DNA of 64,000 nucleotides. Origin: Climacteris rufus (Eukaryota > Chordata > Aves > Passeriformes > Climacteridae). Shown piece by piece: positions 49,986 to 63,100 of this stretch (its first letter is position 1; every line of letters begins with the position of its first letter). Under the pieces are notes generated by a model. It did no database searches. It was given only the letters and a program-made list of their open reading frames with translations, and was not told the DNA's origin. The stretch spans positions 450,019 through 514,018 of the forward strand of contig VZRZ01002444.1 in NCBI GenBank assembly GCA_013398175.1. Reading direction: 5' to 3'. The translations under genes and the position numbers were made by a program.

Positions 49986-52097
49986 TTTTAATGCCAGTGA
50001 GTAACAAAGCCTTAACCCAGCTCAATAAAGCACTGCAGAGCCTGGCTTAGCTCACTTTGGCTACAGGCAGATCAATAGCTTTCTTATATCTCTCTGCTCT
50101 GCTTGGGAGGGAAAAGGGGCCACTTTTTTCCCAGCCAAGACATCTGCACAAGGCATCTATGTACTGTGAGCCAGGACCCCTCACGGGGAGAGCTGAAAAG
50201 AGATGAAAGAGCGCTTTGGCACAGCAGAGCCGTCTCCTCTCGCCCTCATCTCTGCTGGCACTGCCAGCGTGTTTTATGTGGGAAAGTTTTCAAGTCCAGT
50301 TTGGCCTCCCAGCCACCATGGGTTCTGCACTGGTTAGTTATTCACAGTGGGGTGGAAGGAGGGGGGGAAAAGTCTCTTGGAGCAGAGGTTCAGACACTGT
50401 AGGTAGGACTGCACAAGGCCTCCTGCACTGCCCAGGCAGCTGCTGACAGAGCTGATTATTCTGCACATCCATAAGCTTAAAAAATGAGGTCCAGAGGCAC
50501 TGAGGAGGAAGCATACAGGAAAGCCAACACTGGACTCAGGAACGCCTTGGTGCAAATCAATCAGTCCCTCTCTGTCTCCCTACCATAAAAGCGTCTGAAG
50601 TCAGTGCAGAGATAAGGACAATATAACCAAATCTAATGCACCCAGATATTACAGTTCCAGAAACACCTCTAGAAGTTCAGCAGGCACAACCCTTCCTCCT
50701 CCCAGTACACAGCAGGGACACTGCTGCACTTCAGCCTCCCAGCTCCTCCCAGGCAGAGCCACATGAGAAGCCAGTGCAAACCTGTCCCGGGCCATGTGAG
50801 TGCTGCTGCAGGGCAGGACATGTGTGCCTTGTGCTGCAGGCTGAGCCCTCCCTGCAGCATGGGGGTAATCCCTGAGCCCCTGGTCTGCAGCAGATTGCAT
50901 CACACACCTCCCTGTGCCACTGTGCCAGGTGGCACAGGTCTGGAGAGAGACAGGTCAGTATAAACCACAGCCCTAAGTGCTAGCAGTCCTGCCAGAGCAA
51001 TGCTTCCCATAAGGGACAAGCATGGGTTAACACCGGCTCACTTCCAGCCCAAAGCCTCCCTGAAGGTCATGGGTGGCTGCTGTTCTTTGGGGAAGAGAGA
51101 GACATCCAAAAAAAGCACCTGTGCAAACATCCCTGGGCTAGGGAGCTTTGACTTTTCCAAGGGTGAGCCTGGACCAGCCTTTCACCTCCACCCATGAGGC
51201 ATCCCTGGGCAGCCACCATGTTGGTCCAGGAAAACCCAGCTCCACACAGCATGCTCAATCCTGCAGAAGAAGGGAGCTGACTTCAGAAGACTGGTCACCA
51301 GCTACCCCAGCAGCAAATTACAAACCCCACAACTTTAAAATAACAGTTCACATAAACCCATATTCAAAACATGAACAAAGCTCTGTCAATCGCATTAGGC
51401 TCTGCCTTGTTATCCATCATGTTTACAAGACATGTGAATGCTTTCTAAAGAGCAGATGCTTTTCAAGTTTAATAATTCAACCGTTTAGAATTGAGCACTG
51501 AAAGACCCTGCACGCGAAGAAATAAATGCACGCACAACAGAAGCCTTTGCTGATTTTCAACTTTCTTCCTTTAAACAGAAACTACCAAGAATGCTAGAAA
51601 TGTTTGCTTCTGAAGAAATGACTGACAAAGAGGATGTCTAATAGAAGGAAAGCATTTGAAGAAGGAAAAACAAAAACAAGATGACCCTCAAGTATATTCT
51701 TGTGGGACAACTTCTGAAAACCACATGAATAAGTAATACAGGCTTCCCTTGAAACAGAAACAGCACAAGCTTCAATGGACGACGTCACCAGGACTTGATC
51801 TCTGCTGCAGATCAAATGCCACACAGCAGGAAACAACTGACACACAGCTCAGCCCAATTATGTACAGTGCCCTTTGCATACAGGGCCTCCTCTTTAATGC
51901 ATCTTCAGCTCTGCTCTCTTCACTGGCAAGCAGCCCCTTCTGCCCCTTGAAGGAAAAAGGCAAAGCTGGATTTGTGCACTCCGCCATCCAGCCCAAGGGA
52001 ACACAGAGCTGCCATATCTCAGGGTGTCTAACCTATGCTCTCTCTGCATGGATGTTCAGCAGCACAAGCATAAGATGGAAAGCCACAAAACACCCCA

Positions 52098-52175
52098 CAG
52101 CTAATCTCGGCTCTGATAACATCTTCCTGGAACATGTCACTTAAGGTCTCCAAACCTCAATTTCTCTATCTGTAA
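52098..52175 (+). repeat. MIR-type SINE fragment
   Basis: The segment follows the MIR consensus in order: 'taatctcggctctg', then 'gtcacttaaggtctcc', then 'aacctcaatttctctatctgtaaa'. It is an ancient tetrapod SINE in the plus orientation, inactive. The usual tail after 'ctgtaaa' has been replaced by the A-rich expansion that follows. Confidence 0.75.
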
Positions 52176-52213
52176 AAAAAAAAAAAAAAAGAAAAAAGAA
52201 AAAAAAAGAAAAA
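52174..52213 (+). repeat. A-rich expansion at the end of the MIR copy
   Basis: Seventeen A residues are followed by GAAAAAA-type units. It begins exactly at the A-rich part of the MIR 3' region, so it probably grew from it by slippage. Confidence 0.85.
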
Positions 52214-52289
52214 ACAGAACAGCAAAAAAACTTTGCCAGTGCAAAGGCTAAAAGGAAAACACCCATAAAAAAGATTTTCCAGGTGTGCC

Positions 52290-52420
52290 CTGCACTCTTT
52301 GTGCCATTATCACGGCTCAGACTATTAATTGTTCAGAGCCTGAACTATTTGCATCACCTGGTGAAAACAGAGCAGTCTGTTGCTAATGCTCAATGCATAA
52401 TATTTTCTACACACCCATCT
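52290..52420. promoter_or_regulatory. POU octamer next to CACCTG E-box
   Basis: A perfect octamer ATTTGCAT (52347-52354) directly abuts CACCTG within the near-palindrome CACCTGGTG (52355-52363). TAAT and 'caatgcataata' sites lie nearby. I infer a possible enhancer. Nothing else, repeat or frame, explains the segment. Confidence 0.22.
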
Positions 52421-52924
52421 CATAATCTCAGTCATTTACACCATGACTAGTTCTTTTACATGTACTCACACATAACCACCTAAGTTTGGCATTTACCGCA
52501 TTATCACTACAGAGAAATTACTGCAGGGGACAAATTAATTACCTATGTAAAGCAGGCTGAGAATAGTCAGCAACATACTCTACACTGAAATGCTAGACAA
52601 AGCCTCAAACAGACCTTCCCTCATGTGGAGGATTATAGGCTCTACCCACAAAGGACTCAAGTGTCTTGCCTTATCTTTTTTCCATTTAAAAGGAAACAGA
52701 CTTTCCTGAAAACCTGATAGAAACATGCCTTTACAGAACAAATGCAAATGGATTAACGCACTTATCAGCAGTAGGCTTGAGGGGAGGCAAAGACATACTC
52801 CTCCTGCTGCCTAGATATTCTAAGATACTTTTAATTAAATTATAGAACATCATTAGCTAATTAAATATTCTGGTCCATCATTACACATCCCTACACCTCC
52901 TGCTGCCTTGCAGACCCCCATGGT

Positions 52925-53210
52925 CTATGAATCACAGAACGGTCAAGTTGGAAGGGACCACAGTGAGGCATCTGGTCCAACCTCCCTGTTCAAGCAGGGT
53001 GATTCTGGAGCACATGGCACAGGATTGTATCCAGACCGTTCTTGAATACCTCCAGGTATTGAAGGAAATTCCACAACCTCTCTGGGAAATCTGTGCCAGC
53101 ACATGGCCACTTGCATAGTAAAGAAGTTCCTTCTCATGTTTAGGTAGAACTTCTGCGCATCAGTTTCTGCCTGTTGTTTTCTTGGTTGGCACCAAGAGAG
53201 AATCCAAGAG
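52925..53210 (-). repeat. CR1 LINE 3' fragment
   Basis: Read on the plus strand this is the reverse complement of an avian CR1 3' region: 'atcacagaacggtcaagttggaagggacc', 'tctggtccaacctcc', 'caagcagggtgattctggagcacat', 'tccagaccgttcttgaatacctcc', then 'cacaacctctctgggaa' and 'aagaagttccttctcatg'. It is the longest CR1 piece here, in the same orientation as NCOR2, 5'-truncated and without a functional frame. It creates the spurious 182-codon frame at 52943-53491. Confidence 0.93.
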
Positions 53211-56200
53211 AGCATTTCAAAGACATAGGCACTATAAAGGGAGTTGTAAAAGCAAATCTCACTGCTGGTCCTTCCTCCATGGCCATGCATGCCCACTCTC
53301 ACTTGATTCTGGGATACAGAGCTATCCTTAGGTATGGGAACTCTGACTATGTTAGCAGCCTCATTAGATTCAGCTTGTACACAACCCTGAGCAGCACAAC
53401 TGCCTGAGCCCAAAGGGCAAGAGCTCAGCCACACTTCTCTCCTGCTCCCAAGCAGACATGCAAACACAGGTACCCTCCTCGCAGGCAGCATCTGACCCCC
53501 AAGGGAAGCAGAGCCCCCCAGATCACGCTAATCCACAAGTGCCTGCACAGGCAGAAGGTCTCCTGAACTGTTTGGCTTTAAATGCCCTCCACTGGCTGCG
53601 GGGTTTAACAAGTATATTCCAAAACACTGCCTTGTCAAGTTCTGCATGGTCAGTGTTAAATCCTTGAGCAACAGAGAAACATGCCTCGCTGTTCTTTCCC
53701 TGCCTCGCCCTCTCCGTTAGCCAGCGTATATTTGCTTTTGCTTCTAAACTTCACTTCTCTGTGCAAACAGTCTGCTATGAGAGGTATTTGCTCAGTCCAC
53801 AAGTTTCCTGCATTTTTTATCCAGCTCTAGGGCCTGATCATCAGGCATTTCCACTTGGAAATCCAGGCTATGAACAAATTCAGCCCAGCAGAAGTGATGC
53901 ATCACCAGGCATCAGAAGCAGAGACACTTCTGCACAGTCACCCGAGGATCAGAGCAGATGACAGGGATGCTGTGGAGGACCTCAGGGTGTCAGAGCCATG
54001 GGGCAGTCCAGCCCTTCACCCAGGACCAAAGAGGCCCAAAGCACTGCATTTTTGAAGCCATGCTTTAAAAGCATCAAACAACTGCAAATCCACAGCACAG
54101 CCTTCTCACTGCACTCCTGTCCGCCTACCTACCCCCAAAGAGACTCTGCCCTTGGCTCTGTAGGCCAGTCAGCTCTGAAACTTGGCCTGCTGAAAATCAG
54201 CTTTTATACCATCATCTGTATTCTATACCAGAGCTTTACACCGCACCCATCACCAACCCATGTTCTCTGGATTCGTGTGCCCAGCCTATGGAGACACAGC
54301 AACTTTCCCTTTCCCAAAGGCCTCTGACACTGGTGTCTTCACGTATTTGCTGCAGCTCTGCATGACACCGTTCCTTAAAGAGCCTGTAACACATCCACTA
54401 CAGTGACCAGCTTTGATTTGGAACACCACCAAGCACAAAGGGTCCTCAGCAGGCTCTGTATGCAATGATAATATGAGGAATGCTCCAGTCCAACAGAAAC
54501 CCAGGGGACACAAGCAGTTGAACAGGATTTGGTGGATGGAGGTTATTAGTGCATTACAAATAGAACAGAAATTCAGGAAGCAGTTATCTCCAGAAAAGAA
54601 AAATTCATTTCCTTATGATGCTTGCAAATCACACTGCTAACTTCAGATCGGAAGAGCTGGTGCTCAGTAGAATGAAATTAAGCATGTTGGATCACACAGG
54701 ACACCCGAGTGGATAATAGCAGAAAATTAATGGAAGCATATGTGCCTCAGGCAGAGGACTGGAAGACCAGCAAGAGAGCTGTGCTCAACTAAACTTCACC
54801 ATGATAAATGAAACCCACAGAACATACTGCAAATGCAGAAATACGGTGATTAGCTCTACACCGGAGGTTCAATGTCTTAAACATTAATTTGCTTTCTCCA
54901 AGAGCATCACTCCCAGCCAACATAAGCACATGTACAGTTCTCCTTCAGAGAGAAAAAGGTACAGGGAAAAACAATCACAAACTTTTGGAAGTCACTGGCC
55001 TCACACAAGGATTTTATCCTTGGATCATCTCCAAAGAAAACCTTCCAAAACAGCAAATGAAATGGGACTGCAGAGACAAAGCAATCTGCCACTTAACTCC
55101 TGACAGTCAACAGTCTGGTACTTGGGCAGGCTGGTGACCCTCTGGCATTGCAGAGTTCACCTTTCCTCACCAAGTCAAAATCCTGAAACAGGTCTTCCCA
55201 CCTCAACACCACCAGGGTGGGGTTCAATGGAAAGTACAAGGCACTAACACAGAACACTGACTCCAGCCACCATTCCACCAATGCTGAAAGAAGTCCATGC
55301 CCTTGTACCACATACCTGACTGTTCCCACCGCCCCTGCCATGCCGCCTTCTCTCCTCCACCAGAGCATCAAGTACTTTGCTTGCACATTTTCAGCAATCT
55401 GTTGTTTTCACTGATGCCAATTCCCTCCTTGCAAACCTAAATCTTGGAGTCTCCCTATGACTTGCCTTCACAAGAATGCTAATTAGGTCTTTACTACCCC
55501 CAGGCTTTCTGAGAGAACACAAGCATCTGCCATGTGCACTCCCACTCCCGCTATGTTTTCCCACTCCAAATCAACAAAACAAGTGTGTTACTCGGTCAGT
55601 GACATGCAGAGGACACAGCCAGATTGTTAAGAAACCTGGGAAAAGAGCTGCATCACCCAACACATTTCACTCCCAAACACCACGAGGAACATCCATTTTC
55701 CTACAGGAGGCCATGCACCTTGTGAGAGGCTGCAGTGCCTGGCTCTCCGAGCGCTGGGTTCTTGCTCCAATGGTGCTGGGCTCCCTCAGCATTTCCCCAA
55801 GGAACAGGCTGCTACCATACCTCTGCCCACACACAGGCTTTCCAACCTACATCATTCCCTTCCCATGACACCCTGGTATTTTTAGCATGAGGTGCACAGA
55901 GTGAAAGGCAATCTGCTCCCATCAGCTGGTCACACTCACTACATCCACCCAGAACTGTCCTTCTCCAGGACAGCCCACACCCAGCACACTCAGGTTTTCC
56001 AGCCAAAGAGCCTACGTAAAGACAGCTGCTGAGCCCTCCTGTGGTACCAGCTTGTTTCTCCTGGTTATGTTGGCTCTTCACTCCTTCCTAAAAGGACCAG
56101 GCATTTCCCAGGACCAGGCTGTCCCCAGCTCTCACATACAAATGAATAGCCACAGAATAACACAAGGAGGGGACTGCTGCAAGATCCATCTTCTGCACAG

Positions 56201-59200
56201 TTCATGGATGACAACCATGCCCTGCAAATGCCGAGCCCTGCAGGTCTGACCTTCTGGCTCGAGTACAAGAGAATGCAGCACCCTCTGCCAGACTTAGGGA
56301 AGAAGTCATTTTGAGGAGCTAAACTATCCTCACACTGAAAGGCCTTTGATACAGTAATAGGCACCCAAACACACTGGAACAGATAACCAGGCATGTCAAT
56401 GTGAACTAGGAAGACACCACATGTTTCCCAGTTTCCAAACATGTAAACCATTTTGATGTTTCTTCTCAGCTTCCCAATTCAGAAGACGGCTCGCAGTCCC
56501 CACTGCCCACTTCTAAAGGGACCGGACATTCTCCACAGCTAATCTGTATTGTGCTTGGAAAGTAGGGAGCTGAAAGATAAGCGAATATACTCAGATATAA
56601 AGAATGTGGCACAAGTGGCTTTGAGGGAAGCATTCTTTAAATGCAGAGTTTTACAAGCAGGATAAATCCTAGACCATGTGGCGACACAACTGAGCTGCAC
56701 GCAGCTGCTGAGCCAGCTATCTCTTTCTAGGGGCAAGACTAGTTCCCTGCATAAATGATTCTTTAAACTTTATAATGCCAACTGCATGAATAGGACTTTT
56801 ATGGATTCCTTCAGTGACGCACAAAGACATCCTCAACATTTCAGAGCTGCCTGGTAAGCCCACACGCTGGCTGCCTTCACCAGATAGCTCAGACCCCATC
56901 CTAAGAACAAAACTCTTTCCTCCAGGAAGCCTGTCTCACCAGGAACATCCTGCTGTCTCCAAGAAGTCAGAATTGTTGGCATAAAGCCCAAACAGACCAA
57001 ACTCTGCAGCTTCAGTTCCCAGAGGCTGTACCAGACCCTGATCCACCACCATCCTCCTCAGACCACTGCACAGGGTTTCTTTGTCCACACAGTAGAGCCT
57101 TCGAAGAGAGGCACAAAAGAAACAGAGATGAGCGTGTAATCAATAGGCCTCACCCTTGCAGCTCTCCTGCTGTCACTGCCATTTTTCAAAGGGAACTTTT
57201 CCTTCCTCCCTCCCCTTCTGCATCATCTCCCCTGGCACCCAAACCAACAGCAGTGGCCATGCTAAGCCAGCTCCAGCAAACCGCTCTGCAGAGCCGACCC
57301 TGTCGTGCTTTGGGACAGCAATGTGCCAGAGCTGGGATCTCTCCACGAGCTGCTTCTGCTGGTGTGGCCAGGGCTGCTCTGCTGCAGCTGCCTCGAAGGC
57401 ACTCTCCCACCCCAATGGACATGATCCAGAAGCACAGCCATGGGAGAGGCTGTGGCCTCAGGCACACCACCATGTGTACTCCCTCCTGCTGAGAAGAGAC
57501 ACGGCTTCCAGGCATGAAGGGAAACAGTCCTGCTCCTCTCACAGCAGCCAGGGCACCAAAACCACCCTGTGACGGATTTCTGCGGCTATCCAAGGAATGC
57601 CTCCCCCTCAGTTTACAGTACAAGAGGTTTACAGCCTGCTTCTCTTAAAACTCCCTGATGCAGCCCAATCCCACAGTATGTCAGTGAGCAGCTGGCACTT
57701 ACTCTCCTGTTTCCAGCTGTGCTGTTTCTGCAGAGCAAGACAGGGAAGCCTGTGGTCTTTCCAGGACATGTGGGAGGCTCAATACTCAAAGAGCATTGGA
57801 GACAGACTCACTATAGGGAAGCATGGAAGAGCTGGATCTCTGTGAAGGCTGAACAATCCCATCTGTCCTGCTGAAATTCCTCAAGGGATGGACACAAAGA
57901 GCGCAATGATGGAGATAAAAGGTATGTTCTCACATGTGCCAGTGTAGCTGCAAGACACAGAGAACAGCCTGTACTGTGCTTTCAGGAAATCCTCTCCCTT
58001 TTCCATATTCATACTGATCCAAAAACTCCTACATGACATCTCCTCAAGCTCAATGCAAGCTATTACAGAACTCTGGAAACACAGACAAAACCTTGATGAC
58101 ACTCTCACAGCACATTTAATGAGGCTGATGGTTTATCCACCTGACTTTCATCTCCCCCACTTGTCTTCAGCAGCTCTCAGTAACACAGAGACCTTCTGGG
58201 ACTTCTTCTATGTGCAGAAAAAGTGCCTTTCACTGCAAGACCAGGCTCTCAGGACTGAAACTCAAGTACTAAAGTGTGGAAATACATAAAACAGCAAAAG
58301 AAGCGGCCAACATCAGGCACACATCATCCAATTTTGTACGTGACAACCGAGCTCGAACACATATGCAGGAAAACCCCATGGCCGGGCAGCCCCCCAAGTA
58401 ACCCCACAGACATTGTGAGCTCACTCCAGTCTCACTGGCAACAAGCACAACCCACAGCTGCCACGCTACTGCACAGAAACCTGGCAGGATATGTGGGAAA
58501 TGAACAAAATCAATACTGGTTGGGTTGTTTGCAAATCTGTTTCTACCCTCACCTTCCCGGTCTCACAGAGGACAACTCATTAGGTGTCTGGAGAGCTGCC
58601 AAAACCTGATGGGCCTGAGCAAGCACTGCTGCAGTCCTGAAGGAGAGATGCCTCACTGCCGGGCCCCACAGACCGGAGAACCGGCCTAACCCCTCCATCA
58701 GCCCCCTCCCCAACACGGCAGGTGAAAGCGGTGCAGGCAGGAGATAAAAAGGGTAAATATAATTCAGCCCAATGTGCACCTGTCCTCCAGACAAAGGCTG
58801 CTCCCGGAAGCCAGGCTGTGCCTCTCAGCGCACAAAGACGGGTCTAAATCTGTCTGTAATAGAGCTTTTCAGGCTGACTGAACAGTAATGTTCACAAGCT
58901 GCTCCCCTCGAGGGAATACTGTATCTTCCTCACTGCATTACCCCAATCAGAAAGATCAGTGAGCAGCTCAAAGGCAAAGGTGGAAGAGGCACCGCTGATG
59001 TGATTCCATTTAGAATCTATCAGAATATTTTATTCCTCCCTTTGAAAGCGACAGATTAGGTATTTCCACTTCTCTTTGAAGTCTGGCAGAACAATTCACA
59101 CCAGTGGACCAAACACCCTTTGCTCCTTCATTCCTCTTGCTGGGCCAGGTACTGCAGATGGGAGAAAAGCCTCTTTGAAAGCCCCCCAGAGTCACCCGAG

Positions 59201-59868
59201 GCAAAGCTACCTCTGTAATCAAAGGCCAAACTCCCAGCCAACGGGCAGTGATTTCTCTTCATCACAGCAAGCTTTATTTCCATTCCAGCTTCTTTATTTT
59301 CAGAAAGTCTCCTGGAAAATTAAGTGTGGTGCACCTCTATTCCAAAAATCTTTCCTTGGCAAGTGCTGGCTTCCCACTTTCTGGCAGACACTGAAATTAA
59401 ATGCAGCCTCCCTGTTTATTTCCTTCTTGCTGTGGATATGCACATCCTTGCTGAGCTCTGGAAGCAATTTGTTAGTTGGGAAAAAAATAAAGAAATATTC
59501 CAAGCTCTTACATAAACAATGGCTGGTGACAAGAGAGGGAAGACAAGGGTTGGAGAATTTCTCACATTTTATTAAAGCATCTCTCAGTGCAGCAGATCAG
59601 ACAAAAAGAACAAACCCAAACAAACAGATTGAAACAGCTGAATATTAAAATGGTACTGGAGGGATTGGCTGCAGAATCTTTCCATGGCCAGAACCAGAGC
59701 CTCTGCCAGACCACTTCGCTGAGACACAAACATGGGTGGACTTTGCTGTTCCATGGTACAGAAGCCTCCCAGCAAGAAGGTGCTCAGCACAGACCCATAA
59801 TGCAAAAGAAGAGCCCAAGGCTGTTATACTTGTCAAACACACCTCTGCAGGTCTGAAGTCTCAGTGCT

Positions 59869-59903
59869 AGAAGGAAAAGAAAGAAAAAAGAAAAAAGAAA
59901 ACA
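59869..59903 (+). repeat. Purine-rich (GAAAA)n-like tract
   Basis: Irregular 'aaggaaaagaaagaaaaaag' units. Simple repeat, not coding. Confidence 0.8.
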
Positions 59904-60087
59904 AACTTCCTGCACAAAAAGGGAAAATAAGCAACCCTGTCAGTGCTTCCTCCAGCCTGAAGCACAAATTGATAGGATCACACTGATCTAATCCAGAGGG
60001 CATTCCCCTGCAGATTATAACATTCTCAAAGTAGGTCATGCTTGGGCTTGAGCTTCTCAGCAAGCCCAATTCTGACATATTTCTAGA

Positions 60088-60109
60088 GTGCGTGTAGGTG
60101 CGTGCGTGT
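60088..60109 (+). repeat. Short (GTGC)n-like repeat
   Basis: Imperfect GTGC/GTGT tetranucleotides retaining several CpGs. Simple repeat. Confidence 0.6.
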
Positions 60110-63100
60110 TTTTCCCTTTCCCTGTAGTAGCTCGCTGTGCAATGCTCATAACCAGAAACTCAATTTAGCTCACAGACAGGCGTGAAGTCTAAGGACTGGA
60201 TCTCTGTTTGCAACAGCCAGAGATGGGGCTATCCAGGCCAGTGACCCTCCTCTTCACAAGCTGGCCAGAGCTGCCAGCTGTTAATGGCCAAGGGCATTCC
60301 TCCCACCCAGGGTTTCCAGGGGATTAGGGCTGGAATACCAACAAACCCACACACTGCCTGCAAAGGGGGAAGCGAGACGTTAATGGGACTAGCACCATGC
60401 TGGCCAGGAGCTCAGCTTGGGGGAGAGCAGGGCAGTTCAAACCAGACCTGAAGCAAGACACACCGAGACGCTGGTGTCCTCATAGGGTCCCATTCCTCCC
60501 TCACACTCTCCAATTTCTGCACCGCCTTCAGCATAAGGCACTCCCATGAACAAAGGTGCCACTCTTTCCTGCTTTGGGAATATCAGACAAGGCTGCTGCT
60601 CCAAGCTGTAGTTGACTCTAGGCTCACCCTCCACCCAGCCAACCTGCTGCACACTTCAGGCTGGAACAAACAAACAAAATCCAGAGACCCTCATAAACCT
60701 GCATTTCGAACAGCTACAATAAGAACTCCTCCACTTCTCCACTGCAGCATGTCTTTACCTCTCCCCTCAACACTTGAACACCAGAATGACATATAAGGTA
60801 TCACAATCAATGTTTGCAATCAGATCCCTACAAAACAAGGGACATAAGCACAGGAATACTTTTGATTTGTAAGGACACAAGCACATCCCTATTCTCCCTT
60901 CATCACCCTAGAACAGTTACAAAACAAAACACCCACCCATACCAAATTGCTTTTACACTCATGCACTCAGAGCCTTTCCCATAACTTTAATTTCAGATCC
61001 TCCCAGCTGTCACAGTACTTGCCTCATCCTCCAAGGACTACAAACACAGGCTTTCTTCAGGGTCCTGGACTGTTTATGTGCAGAGCAAGGAAGAGAATTG
61101 CATTTGCTGAGGCTATGAATGATTTATCATCGCACTGAATGCGAGAGGAGCGGGGTCCCAGGGCTCGCTGCATGACCGGAATCTCACAGGCAGGCTGCAT
61201 CTGCAGAGATGTTTGTGTGCACTCTTCAAATCATCATTAACCAACAGGACCCTCAAGAGGAGCATTTATTTCCTTGGGATTGTAAGGGAGATGGCTGCTG
61301 AGAAAACAGCTGGGCAGGATTTAGCCCCATTATATCCATCTGTCTTGTTCCACTCTCCCACCCCTCCACCTCTCAGTTTAGTTGGGTACAAAAATAGAAA
61401 TAATAATTAAAATTTTAAAAAAATAGAGAGAGGGAAGTGCAGTACACAGCACAGGCCAACTGCAGGTCACAGCTCTGGTCAGTGGAAGCACATGCAGCTG
61501 CACAGGGCAGGTTTTATATTTCCAAATACCTCCCCCCCCCGCGGTTTTAAGCACTCATCCCATTCTCCAGATGATTTGCGCAGCACTGTAAATGCAGGTG
61601 TTATAAATAAACAAAAATATGCCCATGCTGGCACACAGCTTTCAGCTAGTAAAATGGGCATCAACGATTCTTAATGAAATGGTTTTGCAATTCCCAGCAG
61701 TTCTGCATTCTCTGGAGACAGGATGATTAAACAAATACACAGAGCAAGAGCCCAGCCTTGACTCCATCTATGGGAGTTTTGTGACAGACTCAAACGAGGC
61801 AGGAATGCCATCCTGTGGACCTCCCCCAGACAGCTATACAGGTCATAACTTAATATTATGCCTCTTGTTATGTGTGTGATACCAAGAGGCAGCCATGTTT
61901 AATATGGTACTCTGTGTCTAGGGATAAAACAGGATGGAGCCAACCATCAATCACTCAGCTTCTCTTTCCTTGTAGGATTACACAGGCCAACCCCATGGCT
62001 AGGAAATATTTATAAAGGTTTTTTTTTTAGTTCTAGATACTGCAGACTTTTAATAGTTACTATATTCCTCTGTTTTCTGAGTACTGCATTTCCATGCACA
62101 TAATCCTCACCTCAAACCCACTCATTAAAAAAAGTACTGCTCCCTTGAAGAATAGTCCTTAGATTACCCACAACTCACCCCCTCTCCTTCCCAACAGCTA
62201 TGAATGCCATCAGTTACCCCAGCAAAGGCTCCTTGCAACCCGCAAGAAAACTGGAGCAAGAAAGAGGGAAGACCAGGCAGGGGGTGGGTAGCCTTGGAGT
62301 GAACCTCCCCTATTTACTACACCCCCTGCATTGCACTTGAATCATTTCCTCCTTCATCCCCAGGCAACCTGTGGATTAGATGCCTGAAAGTACAGCAATT
62401 ACCCTCTTCAATTACCCTAAAGACTCAGCAAGAATAAATTGTTTGCAATGGAGAACCCTCTTGCCTTCTCCCCCTGAAAGCCAAACCCTTCCTCCATCAT
62501 CTACAGCTAACCTATGAAATGTGTATGCTCTGCAGACCAAGACCATTGCTAAGCAGTCAGCTTTACTTTCCTTAGAGTCCTCCAAACACAGCCTTGTGGC
62601 TGAGACACAGTTATCCACCACTGCCTTTGGAGGCTTCATTTCTCCTCACCCCCTCCTCAGCTCGCAGCCCACATACTGAAAAATACAAGCGGGAAGAGAA
62701 GGGAGCAGGGAAACTTCTCTACAAAACCATCTCTTCATTTCAGGTTTCTTGGATGGGGTGTGGCTTCAGTCTGGAAAAGAAATCCTCACTCCCCACAGCC
62801 TTCCCAGGGCTGTTTGGAGAAACAGCACTAGACATCAGCTGACACCAGCAATTACATCCAAATAGCAGATACAAGGTCTGTTATCGATCTGTTCCTAGAG
62901 GGAAGGACAAGCTATCCAGTAAAAAGGGGTGTCACGTTATTAAATTCTGAAAGGATAATAACCCAACACAGAGGGCACAGCTGTTACTGGTACACTTCAG
63001 GCTTCGTTTCCAAGCGTGACAAGAGCAAAGATCATCAGAGCGCTTCAGTGTTCAGAGAGAGGCCTAGAAATTAGAGGAATAAATTAACATATCCATATCC

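Noticed and set aside
52943..53491. 182-codon minus-strand frame
   Set aside because: It runs through the 3' untranslated part of a CR1 element into flanking intron. The peptide is not CR1 reverse transcriptase.
59076..59648. Longest open frame in the window (plus strand, 190 codons)
   Set aside because: No recognisable domain, signal or family. The composition is that of translated intron. A frame of this length is expected roughly once by chance among the thousands of stop-to-stop intervals in 64 kb.
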